Positions 8,150 through 16,997 of a stretch of DNA of 64,000 bases are shown in pieces. Source of the stretch: Leptofilum sp965223285 (lineage in GTDB: Bacteria; Chloroflexota; Anaerolineae; Promineifilales; Promineifilaceae). The notes below the pieces were generated by a model. It was not told the DNA's origin. It ran no database searches and worked only from the letters and a program-made list of their open reading frames with translations. The translations under genes and the position numbers were made by a program. Every line of letters starts with the position of its first letter. The stretch's first letter is position 1. The stretch spans positions 2,232,001 to 2,296,000 of the forward strand of contig NZ_OZ244997.1 of NCBI RefSeq assembly GCF_965223285.1, read 5' to 3'.

Positions 8150-8656
8150 ATGTTAGCGAATCCCAAGCAAATCAATCCGCCCTCGGACGACAAGCGTTGG
8201 CGCTTTGTCCAGGCAACCATGCGCCGCAACGGGTTTCGGCGCAGTGCCCTCATCGAAACACTACACAGTGTCCAAGAGTCGTTTGGCTTTTTAGATGAGG
8301 TGTCGCTGCAATACGTGGCTTCTTCATTGCGCGTGCCGTTAAGCCAAGTGTATGGTGTATCTACGTTTTACCATCTATTTAGCCTGAAGCCAGCAGGCAA
8401 ACATAGCTGTGTTGTCTGCACAGGTACCGCCTGCTACATCAAAGGCGGTCCTAAATTGCTCGCTCAGATTGAAGAAAGTTACGACATCAAGCCAGGTGAA
8501 ACGACCAGTGACGAGGAACTCTCACTGCTAACAGCCCGTTGCGTTGGCGCATGTGGATTGGCTCCTGTGGCTGTGTTCGACGGTGAAGTATTAGGTAACC
8601 TGACGCCGACCAGAACGTTGGAAACCCTGCGGAGGTGGGCAAACGATGATGTATGA
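8150..8656 (+). CDS. hoxE: NAD-reducing hydrogenase diaphorase subunit HoxE (NuoE-like)
   Basis: A [2Fe-2S] thioredoxin-like subunit of the diaphorase half of the bidirectional NAD-linked hydrogenase, homologous to complex I NuoE. The cluster ligands are visible as CTGTAC and CVGAC, and LSQVYGVSTFYHLF is a family hallmark. I chose the ATG at 8150 because AAAAAGGAG lies five bases upstream; a GTG at 8126 is in frame and would add eight residues. The stop overlaps the start of hoxF by 11 bp, so the two are translationally coupled. First gene of hoxEFUYH-W. Confidence 0.92.
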   Translation: MLANPKQINPPSDDKRWRFVQATMRRNGFRRSALIETLHSVQESFGFLDEVSLQYVASSLRVPLSQVYGVSTFYHLFSLKPAGKHSCVVCTGTACYIKGGPKLLAQIEESYDIKPGETTSDEELSLLTARCVGACGLAPVAVFDGEVLGNLTPTRTLETLRRWANDDV

Positions 8657-10304
8657 ACGCTTTGAGAAGATAAAAGAAAAAGAACAGGCAACCGCAGCCA
8701 AAGCCGACCACACGATTCAGGTGTGTGTGGCAGCCAGTTGCCTCTCTGCCCAAAGTGACAAAGTGTTGGAATCGGTGCAAGCCGAGATTAAAACCGAGAA
8801 ACATAAAGGGTGCCAGGCTAAAGGCGTGGGTTGTATGGGGCTTTGCTCACGTGGCCCATTGGTAAATGTTCTGCATAAGGATGAAGCCTTAGGCGAAACA
8901 TTGTACCAAGATGTGACGCCAGCCGATGCACCGGCTTTGGTAGCAGCCACGTGCGCAGGTGAACGGCTCAAAGAGCGTGTTTGCCCTACAGATGTTCCCT
9001 TCTTTCAACGACAAACGAAAATTGTGCTGGAAAACAGCGGCCGTATCGACCCTGAACGTATCGAGGAATATGTGGCGGCTGGTGGGTATGAAGCCTTGGT
9101 AACGGCCGTTAACGAAATGGCTCCTAGTGATGTCATTGACGAAGTGCTGCGCAGCGGCCTGCGCGGACGCGGCGGCGGGGGTTATCCAACTGGCCTTAAA
9201 TGGACCACAGTTGCCAAAGCCGACGCAGATCAGCGCAAATATGTCATCTGCAATGCAGACGAAGGTGACCCTGGTGCCTTCATGGACCGCTCTGTGCTAG
9301 AAAGCGATCCTCACCGCATCTTGGAAGGAATGGTGCTGGCTGGCTACGCCATTGGCGCGCGCAAAGGGTATATTTACGTGCGCGGCGAGTATCCGCTCGC
9401 TGTGGCCCGCCTAAAGAAAGCAATCAACCAGGCGCGGCGGCTAGGCGTATTGGGTGATGGTATTTGCGGCACTACTTTCAATTTCCAAATTGAGATTCGC
9501 CTGGGGGCAGGGGCGTTCGTTTGCGGTGAAGAAACCGCACTCATTGCCTCAGTAGAAGGCAAGCGGGGTCAACCTCGCCCTCGCCCACCCTACCCTGCTG
9601 AGTTCGGTTTGTGGGGCGAGCCAACACTCATCAACAATGTGGAAACATTTGCCAACGTGCCGGCCATCATTCGCAATGGTGGCGACTGGTATGCAGGCAT
9701 TGGCACAGACAAAAGCAAGGGAACTAAGGTGTTTGCGCTGGCAGGCAGCATTGTCAACACGGGTCTCATTGAGGTACCGATGGGTATTCCCCTGAAAGAA
9801 ATTGTGTTTGAAATTGGCGGCGGTATCCCCGGCGGGCATCAAGTAAAAGCTGTGCAAACCGGCGGCCCATCGGGCGGCTGCATTCCAGCAGAATATTTTG
9901 ACACCCCAGTCGATTACGAATCGCTCGTAAAACTTGGCTCCATTATGGGATCAGGCGGCATGATCGTGATGGATGAGACATCCAACATGGTGGATGTAGC
10001 GCGCTACTTCATGGAGTTTTGCAAAACGGAATCGTGTGGCAAATGTGTGCCTTGCCGCGTTGGCACGGTGCAAATGTATGATTTGCTCGACAAGATCTAT
10101 CGTGGTGAGGCAACCAGCCACGACCTGGAGCTGCTAGAAAATCTATGTAAGATGGTGCGCGAGATGAGCTTGTGTGGTTTAGGCCAAACGGCACCAAACC
10201 CTGTGAACAGTACACTGCACTACTTCCGCAATGAGTACACTGATCTGCTACGCGACAAGAATGAACTGGAAACGGCCGTTTCTACCCCTGAGGTGCAACC
10301 ATGA
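8646..10304 (+). CDS. hoxF: NAD-reducing hydrogenase diaphorase subunit HoxF (NuoF-like)
   Basis: The FMN and NAD(H)-binding subunit, 552 residues. Domains in order: an N-terminal thioredoxin-like [2Fe-2S] domain with VAASC and GCMGLC cysteines (about 25-115); the NuoF Rossmann-like core with GLRGRGGGGYPTG (NADH/FMN loop) and NADEGDPGAFMDR; a SLBB segment near GGPSGGCIP; and a C-terminal [4Fe-4S] site SCGKCVPCR. It passes electrons between NAD(H) and the Fe-S chain in HoxU. It overlaps hoxE by 11 bp and hoxU by 4 bp (ATGA). A second ATG at 8649 is an equally possible start. Confidence 0.93.
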   Translation: MMYERFEKIKEKEQATAAKADHTIQVCVAASCLSAQSDKVLESVQAEIKTEKHKGCQAKGVGCMGLCSRGPLVNVLHKDEALGETLYQDVTPADAPALVAATCAGERLKERVCPTDVPFFQRQTKIVLENSGRIDPERIEEYVAAGGYEALVTAVNEMAPSDVIDEVLRSGLRGRGGGGYPTGLKWTTVAKADADQRKYVICNADEGDPGAFMDRSVLESDPHRILEGMVLAGYAIGARKGYIYVRGEYPLAVARLKKAINQARRLGVLGDGICGTTFNFQIEIRLGAGAFVCGEETALIASVEGKRGQPRPRPPYPAEFGLWGEPTLINNVETFANVPAIIRNGGDWYAGIGTDKSKGTKVFALAGSIVNTGLIEVPMGIPLKEIVFEIGGGIPGGHQVKAVQTGGPSGGCIPAEYFDTPVDYESLVKLGSIMGSGGMIVMDETSNMVDVARYFMEFCKTESCGKCVPCRVGTVQMYDLLDKIYRGEATSHDLELLENLCKMVREMSLCGLGQTAPNPVNSTLHYFRNEYTDLLRDKNELETAVSTPEVQP

Positions 10305-11029
10305 GACGATCCCGCATCATAACCCTTAAGATTAATGGGCAAGATATTGGTGCCCACGAAGACGAAACCATCCTGGAATTGGCTCGCGAAAACGGAATCG
10401 ACATTCCCACCCTTTGCTACCTGGAAGGTGTGTCGGCATACGGTGGCTGCCGACTATGCATGGTCGAAATTCAAGGCTCCAATCGCCTCTTCCCTGCCTG
10501 TACCACCTACCCCGACGAAGGGATGGAAATCATTACCAACTCTGATCGGTTAAAATCGTATCGGAAACAAACTGTGGAATTGCTCTTTTCAGAACGCAAC
10601 CATATTTGCGCCGTCTGCGTTTCTAACGGCAACTGCGAACTGCAGGATAAAGCGTATGAATTGGGTATGACCCATGTTAGTGTTCCTTACCTAAACCCCA
10701 ACTTGCCAGTTGATGCCAGCCATCCTTACTTTGGTCTGGATCACAATCGGTGCATCCTGTGTACCCGCTGCGTGCGTGTATGCGACGAGATTGAAGGTGC
10801 CCACACCTGGGACCTGATGGGACGTGGTGCCGATGCTCGCATCGTGGCCGATTTGAACCAGCCTTGGGGTGAGGCCCAAAGCTGCACCAGCTGCGGCAAA
10901 TGTGTGCGCGTTTGCCCCACCGGAGCACTTTTCGACAAAGGTACCTCGGTAGCCGAGATGAGCAAGAAGCATGAGTTTCTGCCATACCTGCGCCTGATGC
11001 GTGAAGGACGAAACGGAGGTGAACAATGA
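10301..11029 (+). CDS. hoxU: NAD-reducing hydrogenase diaphorase subunit HoxU
   Basis: The iron-sulfur wire of the diaphorase, homologous to the N-terminal part of NuoG, 242 residues. A plant-type [2Fe-2S] ferredoxin domain (C in PTLCYLEG, then GGCRLC) is followed by the His/Cys motif HICAVCVSNGNC and two [4Fe-4S] ferredoxin motifs CILCTRCVRVC and SCTSCGKCVRVCP. It starts in an ATGA overlap with hoxF and ends in an ATGA overlap with hoxY, so stoichiometric translation is likely. Confidence 0.93.
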   Translation: MRRSRIITLKINGQDIGAHEDETILELARENGIDIPTLCYLEGVSAYGGCRLCMVEIQGSNRLFPACTTYPDEGMEIITNSDRLKSYRKQTVELLFSERNHICAVCVSNGNCELQDKAYELGMTHVSVPYLNPNLPVDASHPYFGLDHNRCILCTRCVRVCDEIEGAHTWDLMGRGADARIVADLNQPWGEAQSCTSCGKCVRVCPTGALFDKGTSVAEMSKKHEFLPYLRLMREGRNGGEQ

Positions 11030-11559
11030 GCAAAGCAAAGATGGCTACCGTCTGGCTAGATGGCTGTTCTGGGTGCCACATGTCATTCCTGGACATTGAC
11101 GAACGGCTTATCACTGTCGGCAAACTGGCTGATTTGTTATATAGCCCGTTGGTAGATACAAAAGAATTCCCTGAAATGGCGGACGTAACGTTGGTTGAAG
11201 GTGCGGTGAGCAGCGAAGAAGATTTTGAAAAAATCCAGAAGGTGCGAGCACACACCAAAATTTTGGTGGCACTAGGCGACTGTGCTGTTACCGCAAACGT
11301 GCCAGGCATGCGGAATCCGTTTAAGCCGGAAGCCTTGCTAGACCGTGCCTACCTGGAAAATGCGGATGAGAACCAGCACATCCCTGTAAAGGTCATTCCA
11401 CCGCTGCGGAAAATGTCGGTACCGATTCACCAAGTCGTAGATGTGGATGTGTTTGTGCCAGGCTGTCCGCCCTCGGCCGACACGATTTTCTACGTGGTTA
11501 CAGAACTATTGGCAGGTCGCACGCCTGATTTAACAGGCAAGACGCGGTTTGGTGCGTAA
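11026..11559 (+). CDS. hoxY: [NiFe] hydrogenase small subunit HoxY
   Basis: A 177-residue small subunit of a group 3 hydrogenase. It lacks the long signal peptide and extra clusters of membrane enzymes, in keeping with a cytoplasmic enzyme. The proximal [4Fe-4S] ligands are visible: LDGCSGCH (two Cys), LGDCAVT and PGCPPSAD. It pairs with HoxH and connects the Ni-Fe site to HoxU. ATGA overlap with hoxU; 71 bp of spacer before hoxH. Confidence 0.93.
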   Translation: MSKAKMATVWLDGCSGCHMSFLDIDERLITVGKLADLLYSPLVDTKEFPEMADVTLVEGAVSSEEDFEKIQKVRAHTKILVALGDCAVTANVPGMRNPFKPEALLDRAYLENADENQHIPVKVIPPLRKMSVPIHQVVDVDVFVPGCPPSADTIFYVVTELLAGRTPDLTGKTRFGA

Positions 11560-11630
11560 ATTTGTATAATTGGGTGATTATGTTTACCAATTAGCTAATT
11601 GCCCAACTATTCATCACAGGATAAGTTTCT

Positions 11631-13055
11631 ATGAGTAAAACAATCACAATTGACCCTGTAACTCGTATTGAGGGGCATAGCAAGATCACAATTCAACTGG
11701 GCGATGATGGGAAGGTGGCAGATGCGCGGTTCCATGTCACGCAGTTTCGTGGATTCGAGAAGATGACAGAAGGACGGCCATTTTACGAAATGCCCGCGCT
11801 TACTGCCAGAATTTGTGGCATTTGCCCCGTCAGTCACCTGATGGCTTCGGCCAAAGCGGGGGATGCTTTGTTGGCGGTTCAAATTCCAGAAACGGCCGCA
11901 AACCTGCGTCGGATCATGAATTTGGCACAGATCATCCAATCGCATGCATTGAGCTTTTTCCATCTTTCCTCCCCAGACTTTGTCATGGGCTTCGATGCGA
12001 ACCCTGTGGAACGCAACATTTTCGGCGTGTTGCAAAAGCAACCAGACCTGGCTAAAGACGGCATTGCCCTGCGCAAATTTGGGCAATCGATCATTGAGCT
12101 ATTGGGCGGCAAGCGCATTCATCCTGCCTGGGTCGTACCGGGTGGCGTCAGCGCACCGCTGACGGAAGATCACCACAGCAGCATTATGGCCCTCGTTCCA
12201 GACGCTTTGGAAAGAATTCAGCGAACCCTGATTTGGTACAAGGACATTTTTGGCAATTTTGATCCTGAAATTCGTAGTTTTGCTAATTTCCCCACCCTTT
12301 TCATGGGATTGGTTGGCCCAGATGGCGAATTAGCCATGTATGATGGCAAACTGCGTATTGTGGATGCAGTCGGAAACGTTGTGGCTGATCAGCTAGACCC
12401 AACCAACTATGCCGATTTTATCTCTGAAGCCGTTGAGCCAGACTCATACCTGAAATCGCCATATTATAAACCGATGGGCTATCCAGACGGCATATATCGG
12501 GTAGGGCCATTAGCGCGGATGAACATCATCTCTCGCTGTGGCACACCCCTCGCCGACCAGGAATGGGCAGAGTTCCGCATGCTCCAGCGTGGCGCGGTAT
12601 TGAGTTCCTTTCAATACCATTATGCCCGTCTAGTGGAAATTCTATACTGTATTGAGCGCATTGAGCAGCTGCTAAATGATCCTGCCATCTTGAGTCAGCA
12701 CGTTCGGGCCCATGCTGAACCGAATGCCTTTGAGGGTATCGGTACCTCTGAGGCCCCGCGTGGCACGCTCATGCATCATTACAAAATTGATCAAAACGGT
12801 TTGATTACCTGGGTAAACCTTATTATTGCCACTGGGCACAACAATCTGGCAATGAACAAGGGGGTGCTTCAAGTGGCCCGCCAATTTATTCGCTCTACAA
12901 AAATCGAAGAGCCGATGTTGAACAGAGTCGAAGCGGTGATTCGCACCTTTGATCCCTGTTTGAGCTGCTCTACGCACGCCGCCGGACAATATCCGCTAGA
13001 CGTGCAGTTGCTAGCTCCAGATGGAGAGCTGCTTGACGCGGTGAAGCGCGGTTAA
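11631..13055 (+). CDS. hoxH: [NiFe] hydrogenase large subunit HoxH
   Basis: The catalytic subunit, 474 residues, with both Ni-Fe signatures: N-terminal RICGICPVSH (R-x-C-G-x-C) and C-terminal DPCLSCSTH (D-P-C-x-x-C-x-x-H). A 25-residue tail follows the final His, so the protein is made as a precursor and cut after the His once nickel is inserted. The maturation protease gene lies 87 bp downstream. With HoxEFUY it should interconvert H2 and NAD(H) in the cytoplasm. The hyp genes needed for cofactor assembly are not in this window. Confidence 0.94.
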   Translation: MSKTITIDPVTRIEGHSKITIQLGDDGKVADARFHVTQFRGFEKMTEGRPFYEMPALTARICGICPVSHLMASAKAGDALLAVQIPETAANLRRIMNLAQIIQSHALSFFHLSSPDFVMGFDANPVERNIFGVLQKQPDLAKDGIALRKFGQSIIELLGGKRIHPAWVVPGGVSAPLTEDHHSSIMALVPDALERIQRTLIWYKDIFGNFDPEIRSFANFPTLFMGLVGPDGELAMYDGKLRIVDAVGNVVADQLDPTNYADFISEAVEPDSYLKSPYYKPMGYPDGIYRVGPLARMNIISRCGTPLADQEWAEFRMLQRGAVLSSFQYHYARLVEILYCIERIEQLLNDPAILSQHVRAHAEPNAFEGIGTSEAPRGTLMHHYKIDQNGLITWVNLIIATGHNNLAMNKGVLQVARQFIRSTKIEEPMLNRVEAVIRTFDPCLSCSTHAAGQYPLDVQLLAPDGELLDAVKRG

Positions 13056-13142
13056 TGGAAACAAAGTAGAGGTTAGGCAGGTAGTGAGCATATTTGCCGA
13101 AAGTGGCAATGACGAAGCGACCTTCCTAACCTTGTTTGAATT

Positions 13143-13595
13143 ATGCAAAAAACAGTTGTCATTGGTATCGGGAATCCCCTGCGCGGAGATGATGGTGTGG
13201 GCTGGGCAGTGATTGAAGCGTTACGTGAAGAGGCGGTGGACAATATTACGGCCGTTTCTATTCACCAGCTGTTGCCGGAGTTAATCGACCAGTTTCGTGA
13301 GGAGGCGCAAGTCATTTTCGTCGATGCCAGTATAGGTGGAGAGCCAGGGGACGTTACAGTAACGGCCGTTGACCCGAAGATGGATGAATCTATGGCCAGC
13401 CATCATCTCGATCCGGGCGTGTTGGTGGCACTTGGGATAAAGCTGTATGGCTGTATGCCTCCAGCACACCTTGTCGCAATTGCTGGATATGATTTTGGTT
13501 ACCATGAAAGGTTATCTGAGCCGGTGGCGCAGGCCGTTGCAACCGCCGTTTGCCAAATTAAACAGCTCGCTGGCATTCCAATAGTAGCACCTTAA
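13143..13595 (+). CDS. hoxW: Hydrogenase maturation endopeptidase (HoxW/HycI family)
   Basis: A 150-residue nickel-dependent protease predicted to remove the HoxH C-terminal peptide. Visible family features are the N-terminal GIGNPLRGDDGVG, with the Asp/Glu nickel-binding region, VIFVDAS with the second Asp, and SHHLDPG with the His ligand. Length matches the HyaD/HycI/HoxW family. Last gene of the hydrogenase operon; its dependence on this HoxH is inferred from position. Confidence 0.9.
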   Translation: MQKTVVIGIGNPLRGDDGVGWAVIEALREEAVDNITAVSIHQLLPELIDQFREEAQVIFVDASIGGEPGDVTVTAVDPKMDESMASHHLDPGVLVALGIKLYGCMPPAHLVAIAGYDFGYHERLSEPVAQAVATAVCQIKQLAGIPIVAP

Positions 13596-13689
13596 TCAAG
13601 AATATATTAGGCGGGAAACAAGGAAGAAATTGGTGTGAGAAACGGCCGTGTCGCTTTGATTAATTTGTTACCAAAATGGGTGAAATTTT

Positions 13690-13718
13690 TTGACAGTTTC
13701 CTCAACATTTGATATTAT
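13690..13718 (+). promoter_or_regulatory. Promoter of tRNA-Asp
   Basis: TTGACA at 13690-13695, a 17-bp spacer and TATTAT at 13713-13718, ending 16 bp before the first base of the tRNA. This is a near-consensus σ70-type promoter. Confidence 0.75.
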
Positions 13719-13734
13719 CTTCGTCGCTCAACAA

Positions 13735-13807
13735 GGGGGCGTGGTGTAGTGGTTAACACGCTGGCCTGTCAAGCCAGAGATCGCGGGTTCGATCCCCGTC
13801 GCTCCCG
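13735..13807 (+). tRNA. tRNA-Asp (anticodon GTC)
   Basis: A 73-nt cloverleaf. The acceptor stem pairs 13735-13741 (GGGGGCG) with 13800-13806 (CGCTCCC) with one G-U pair; the anticodon stem CTGGC/GCCAG encloses CTGTCAA; the T arm GCGGG/CCCGT encloses TTCGATC; the discriminator is G. CCA is not encoded. The 3' end is the likely attachment site of the adjoining island, and the recombinase gene on the other strand ends inside the tRNA. No terminator follows directly; a matching one is found beyond the far end of the island. Confidence 0.95.
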
Positions 13808-15327
13808 TGGGAGTATAATGGGTCAACTTCATGGTAAGTTGGCTCATTTGTTTTATGGTTAAGAACCAGATGGTAGTTTGAACGCAAGGTCAAAGCCACA
13901 ATCTTGTCATCCTCCACATAAGCACGCTCGACAATTAAGTTTACTAACTCGTGACGACCTTCTTCATCACCTTCTAGTCGCTCCCAATGTGTCTTGAAAT
14001 TCTCCAGCATATCGGCAGCCTGTTCCAACTCATTGGCGGGAACTGGATTTAACTGTTCCATTTCCATTTGAAGTTTAATCCGCTGTTCCATATATTCTTG
14101 TTCGTCAGTGATAAACCCGTTATCCCATCGCTTATCCATTCTTTTGATGATGTCGGCAATCTCTTGAAGTCGTTCTTCCAACCCTTTTTCACCCAACAAC
14201 TCCCCCATTGCCTTTGTAATTCCCTTACGCCAATTAGCAGGCGGTTTTAGGCTCATTAATATGGCTACAATTTGTTGGTCAAGGATTTCTACAGGAAATC
14301 CTTTTTGCTCGCATTGATGCCCAATGTCAGACGCACGGCAACGATAGTATCGGTGTGCACCACCCCACTGCGCCTGTCCGCGCATTTTACCGAAATAGCG
14401 AAATGTCTTTCCTTCGGGTGGATTGCTGCAGCAGCGATAGCAATAAGCAATATTCCGCAATAAATAGGGGTTGTACCGTTTTGTGGCTTGACGGTGAGAG
14501 CGTCTACTAGCCCGAACTTCCATGCAAGCATCAAAAAGTGCTTGGCTGATTACGGCTTCATGTTGACCGTCAAACCATTGAACAGGTTCATCGAAGGAGC
14601 GAGAGCCATCTGATTTGCGCTTGTATTTTTGATATTTGATTTTTCCCAAATATGTTTGGTTCTGGAGAATGCTTCGGACAGTATCTTTTGAAAACGGCCG
14701 TCCTGTTTTGCTTTGGTAGCTATTTTCATTAAGCAAGTGGGCGATATCCTTATCACTGTATTTGCCAGTTGCATAGCTTTCAAATGCCAGAATAAGTCCA
14801 GGGAGTTCGTTTGGGTCTGGAATCAAGACCTTGTCTTTATTCTTTTTCATGCCAAATGGAGCGCGATTGTTGTGTATCCCTTGATGCGTACGCTCTTTTT
14901 TACCCTTTGCTGTTTCCGCTGCAAGATTCTGGCTGTACCAATCGGCAACAGATTCCATAATTCCCTCAATAAGTGCACCCATTGGCCCATCGCTATCTTC
15001 CGAAGGTTCACTCACAGAAAAAACCTTGATGCCATAATCATGACGTAGCAAGGATTTAATGGCTAGGGCATCGGTTCGGTTACGGGCAAAACGGTCAAAT
15101 TTATGAACGATAACTGCGTCAAATTTGCCTTTTCGTCCGTCCCGACGCATCCGCTTAAATTCGGGTCGATTGGCTGTACGTCCTGACTGCCCTTCATCTA
15201 TATAGACATGAGAGAGAATACCGCCATTTGCGATTACCCAAGCCTCGATAGCCCTTCTTTGAGCATCAATTGAGTAATTTCCGATTTGCTCCTCTGAGCT
15301 GATACGAATATAAGCTGCAAAACGCAT
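13753..15327 (-). CDS. Large serine recombinase (integrase), C-terminus antisense to tRNA-Asp
   Basis: Site-specific DNA integrase of the large serine recombinase family. From the ATG at 15325-15327 (AAGGAAG upstream) it begins MRFAAYIRISSEEQ, with the catalytic Ser in the R-[VI]-S motif. The resolvase catalytic domain follows (HKFDRFARN), then the recombinase DNA-binding domain, a zinc β-ribbon with cysteines in AYCYRCC, YRCRA and QCEQKG, and a coiled coil. An in-frame start at 15486 would add 53 residues. The last residues, GDRTRDLWLDRPAC, are the antisense reading of tRNA-Asp, so integration supplies the 3' end of the gene. tRNA targets are less usual for serine than for tyrosine integrases. 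Confidence 0.88.
   Translation of the reverse strand: MRFAAYIRISSEEQIGNYSIDAQRRAIEAWVIANGGILSHVYIDEGQSGRTANRPEFKRMRRDGRKGKFDAVIVHKFDRFARNRTDALAIKSLLRHDYGIKVFSVSEPSEDSDGPMGALIEGIMESVADWYSQNLAAETAKGKKERTHQGIHNNRAPFGMKKNKDKVLIPDPNELPGLILAFESYATGKYSDKDIAHLLNENSYQSKTGRPFSKDTVRSILQNQTYLGKIKYQKYKRKSDGSRSFDEPVQWFDGQHEAVISQALFDACMEVRASRRSHRQATKRYNPYLLRNIAYCYRCCSNPPEGKTFRYFGKMRGQAQWGGAHRYYRCRASDIGHQCEQKGFPVEILDQQIVAILMSLKPPANWRKGITKAMGELLGEKGLEERLQEIADIIKRMDKRWDNGFITDEQEYMEQRIKLQMEMEQLNPVPANELEQAADMLENFKTHWERLEGDEEGRHELVNLIVERAYVEDDKIVALTLRSNYHLVLNHKTNEPTYHEVDPLYSHGSDGDRTRDLWLDRPAC
13795..13808. repeat. Left attachment repeat (attL candidate)
   Basis: CCCGTCGCTCCCGT, formed by the last 13 bases of tRNA-Asp plus one base. 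It matches 42845-42858 exactly; the flanking bases differ on both sides. Confidence 0.65.
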
Positions 15328-15772
15328 TTTCTTCTTCCTTTTCCGTTTAGGTTTTTTATTGACTTTATTCGGATTCAGCCGTGAGCCGATTATTGGATGC
15401 TCGGCAAAGATGTCTGCATTGGGCGCAACAAAAAACCTCGGAACTGGTAAATGGTTAGATGAATTTGGATGGTTGCCAACATTCATACACCCCTTTCTGA
15501 GCAAAAATGCTCGACGATAAATTGATACGGGACAATCAAAAGGCAACAAAAAAGCCGCTTCCCAAAACTGAGAAACGGCCGTTGCGACAAAACTGATAAT
15601 CTATCAAGCTACCTGTAATCGATAGTCATTGATAAAATGTTTGCAGCCCGACACCTGCTAACTCAGGTTTTGGGTTAGACATGGGTTTGGTGTTGACGCA
15701 CCAAGCCCATGTTGCTTTATAAAGCTATTTGATTATATTTATTATAGACCGTTATCGGTCTATTTGTCAATC
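15328..15772. other. Intergenic region upstream of the recombinase
   Basis: It contains a possible N-terminal extension of the recombinase (to 15486) and, at 15679-15712, a strong hairpin. The remainder, about 15720-15772, is AT-rich and probably promoter DNA. I see no further gene. Confidence 0.4.
15679..15712. repeat. 14-bp stem-loop
   Basis: ACATGGGTTTGGTG pairs with CACCAAGCCCATGT (one G-U pair) around a TTGACG loop. It lies between the divergently usable recombinase promoter and the small HTH gene, so it could be an operator, a directionality-factor site or a terminator. Confidence 0.5.
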
Positions 15773-15994
15773 TTAATCTGGAGTTACATCGTCTCGATAG
15801 ACCCCACGCCTCTGACGGCTCGTAATGTACTCTTCTACGTTGTCACGAGTAGTTAACCAGATGCCACCTATCTTTTGAGCTTTGAGGCGTTTTCGGAGAG
15901 CAAGATGTCGTAAATAGTCATGAGAAAAACCATAAATACTTGCCGCATCTGCTAATGAAATTAGCTGATTTTTATCATTGGTTTCTTTTGCCAT
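15773..15994 (-). CDS. Small excisionase-like helix-turn-helix protein
   Basis: A 73-residue protein from the ATG at 15992-15994 with a MerR/HTH_17-type DNA-binding motif: ISLADAASIYGFSHDYLRHLAL, then KRLKAQKIGGIWLTT, the wing-like segment typical of excisionase-fold proteins. Likely an excisionase or regulator of the neighbouring recombinase; this is inferred from fold and position. A TATAAT box ends only seven bases before the ATG, suggesting a leaderless transcript. A related HTH gene lies at 18311-18553. Confidence 0.65.
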   Translation of the reverse strand: MAKETNDKNQLISLADAASIYGFSHDYLRHLALRKRLKAQKIGGIWLTTRDNVEEYITSRQRRGVYRDDVTPD

Positions 15995-16000
15995 AGTAAC

Positions 16001-16028
16001 ATTATAGTAGGACAGAAAGCGTAAACAA
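16001..16028 (-). promoter_or_regulatory. Probable leaderless promoter of the HTH gene
   Basis: On the minus strand TTGTTT (16023-16028), a 16-bp spacer and TATAAT (16001-16006), with six bases to the ATG. No ribosome-binding site fits between them, so transcription would start at or next to the start codon. Confidence 0.5.
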
Positions 16029-16269
16029 AGAAAGCGCACATCATCTAGGGGTGTCCGCACGGCGAGGAGGCCGCACAGGGGAGCCTGCGAGGCAATTACC
16101 TCCACTATTCGACAACTTCTACCTCACTTTCTTAAGCCAATTCATGCTACTATTTTTTAGACAGGAGTTGGGAGCCAAAGACCAGAGTTGTTCTACAAAC
16201 CAAATAGCAGCAGAGACCCCATATTTTTTGGGAAATTTGGCTGCGTCTAAATGAAAAGGAGCGTGAGAG

Positions 16270-16647
16270 ATGTGTCTATTTGAGCAAATTCCTATTCCCA
16301 TTTTGTGCGTGACAATGGTTGAGTTGCAAGCCATTACCGAAACACAGAATCAACCACCATTGACGACGGTGCAAATTGAACAAGTCGTCAATCGGCTACG
16401 CAAGACGCTACAAAGTAATTGCTTGTGGCAAGAACAGATAAAAAAATGTATTGAGGAAGTTGTCATAGAAAATTCCTATGAGCGATGGTTGCAGGAAGTC
16501 GGCAACAGTTTATGGGAAAAGGCAAATTTAAGTGTCGCAGAGGTTAACGTCCCAATAGCAGATTTATATGCCTTGTTTATCAACGGAACTGCACCAGAAC
16601 AAGCTGCAACGGCCGTTTTGATGGAGGCTTGCTATGAACAATCATAA
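16270..16647 (+). CDS. Hypothetical protein, island cargo
   Basis: A 125-residue protein of unknown function, from an ATG with AAGGAG eight bases upstream. The body is helical, with a predicted amphipathic region (VVNRLRKTLQSNCLWQEQ) and no recognised motif. The 3' end overlaps the next gene by 14 bp, indicating coupled translation. Confidence 0.6.
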   Translation: MCLFEQIPIPILCVTMVELQAITETQNQPPLTTVQIEQVVNRLRKTLQSNCLWQEQIKKCIEEVVIENSYERWLQEVGNSLWEKANLSVAEVNVPIADLYALFINGTAPEQAATAVLMEACYEQS

Positions 16648-16921
16648 GGAACCTCTGTTTCCGCTGGGTCAGACCGTTTCTACCATCGGTGCGTTAGAGG
16701 CTTTGGCTGAAGCTGGACAAGCACCTGAACAGTTTTTGCAGCGTCATCAAATGGGCGATTGGGGTGACATGGTAGAAGCTGACAAAGAACAAAACGACCT
16801 TGCTGTTCAAGAAGGACTACGAACCTTTTCGGCTTATAAGTTGGCAACAGGGGTTGAAATTTGGGTGATTACCGAATGGAACAGAAGCGCGACAACGATT
16901 TTGTTACCGTCAGAGTATTGA
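16634..16921 (+). CDS. Conserved mobile-element protein of unknown function
   Basis: A 95-residue protein with FPLGQTVSTIGALEAL near the N-terminus and VWITE/LLPSEY-like blocks at the C-terminus (here EIWVITEWNRSATTILLP). I recognise this pattern as a small family common on plasmids and integrative elements; some databases label members misleadingly as restriction subunits. No catalytic motif is visible. It overlaps the previous gene by 14 bp and is followed by a bidirectional terminator. Confidence 0.65.
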   Translation: MNNHKEPLFPLGQTVSTIGALEALAEAGQAPEQFLQRHQMGDWGDMVEADKEQNDLAVQEGLRTFSAYKLATGVEIWVITEWNRSATTILLPSEY

Positions 16922-16926
16922 AAAAA

Positions 16927-16970
16927 GGCAGAGGATAGTTAAACGCCAAATATGCGTCCTATCTTCTGCC
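16927..16970. terminator. Bidirectional rho-independent terminator
   Basis: A 12-bp stem GGCAGAGGATAG/CTATCTTCTGCC (one G-U) with a 20-nt loop, A-rich on the left and T-containing on the right. It lies between two convergent genes and can serve both. Confidence 0.65.
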
Positions 16971-16997
16971 TATTATTGTTGTATCAGCCAGTTTTTT

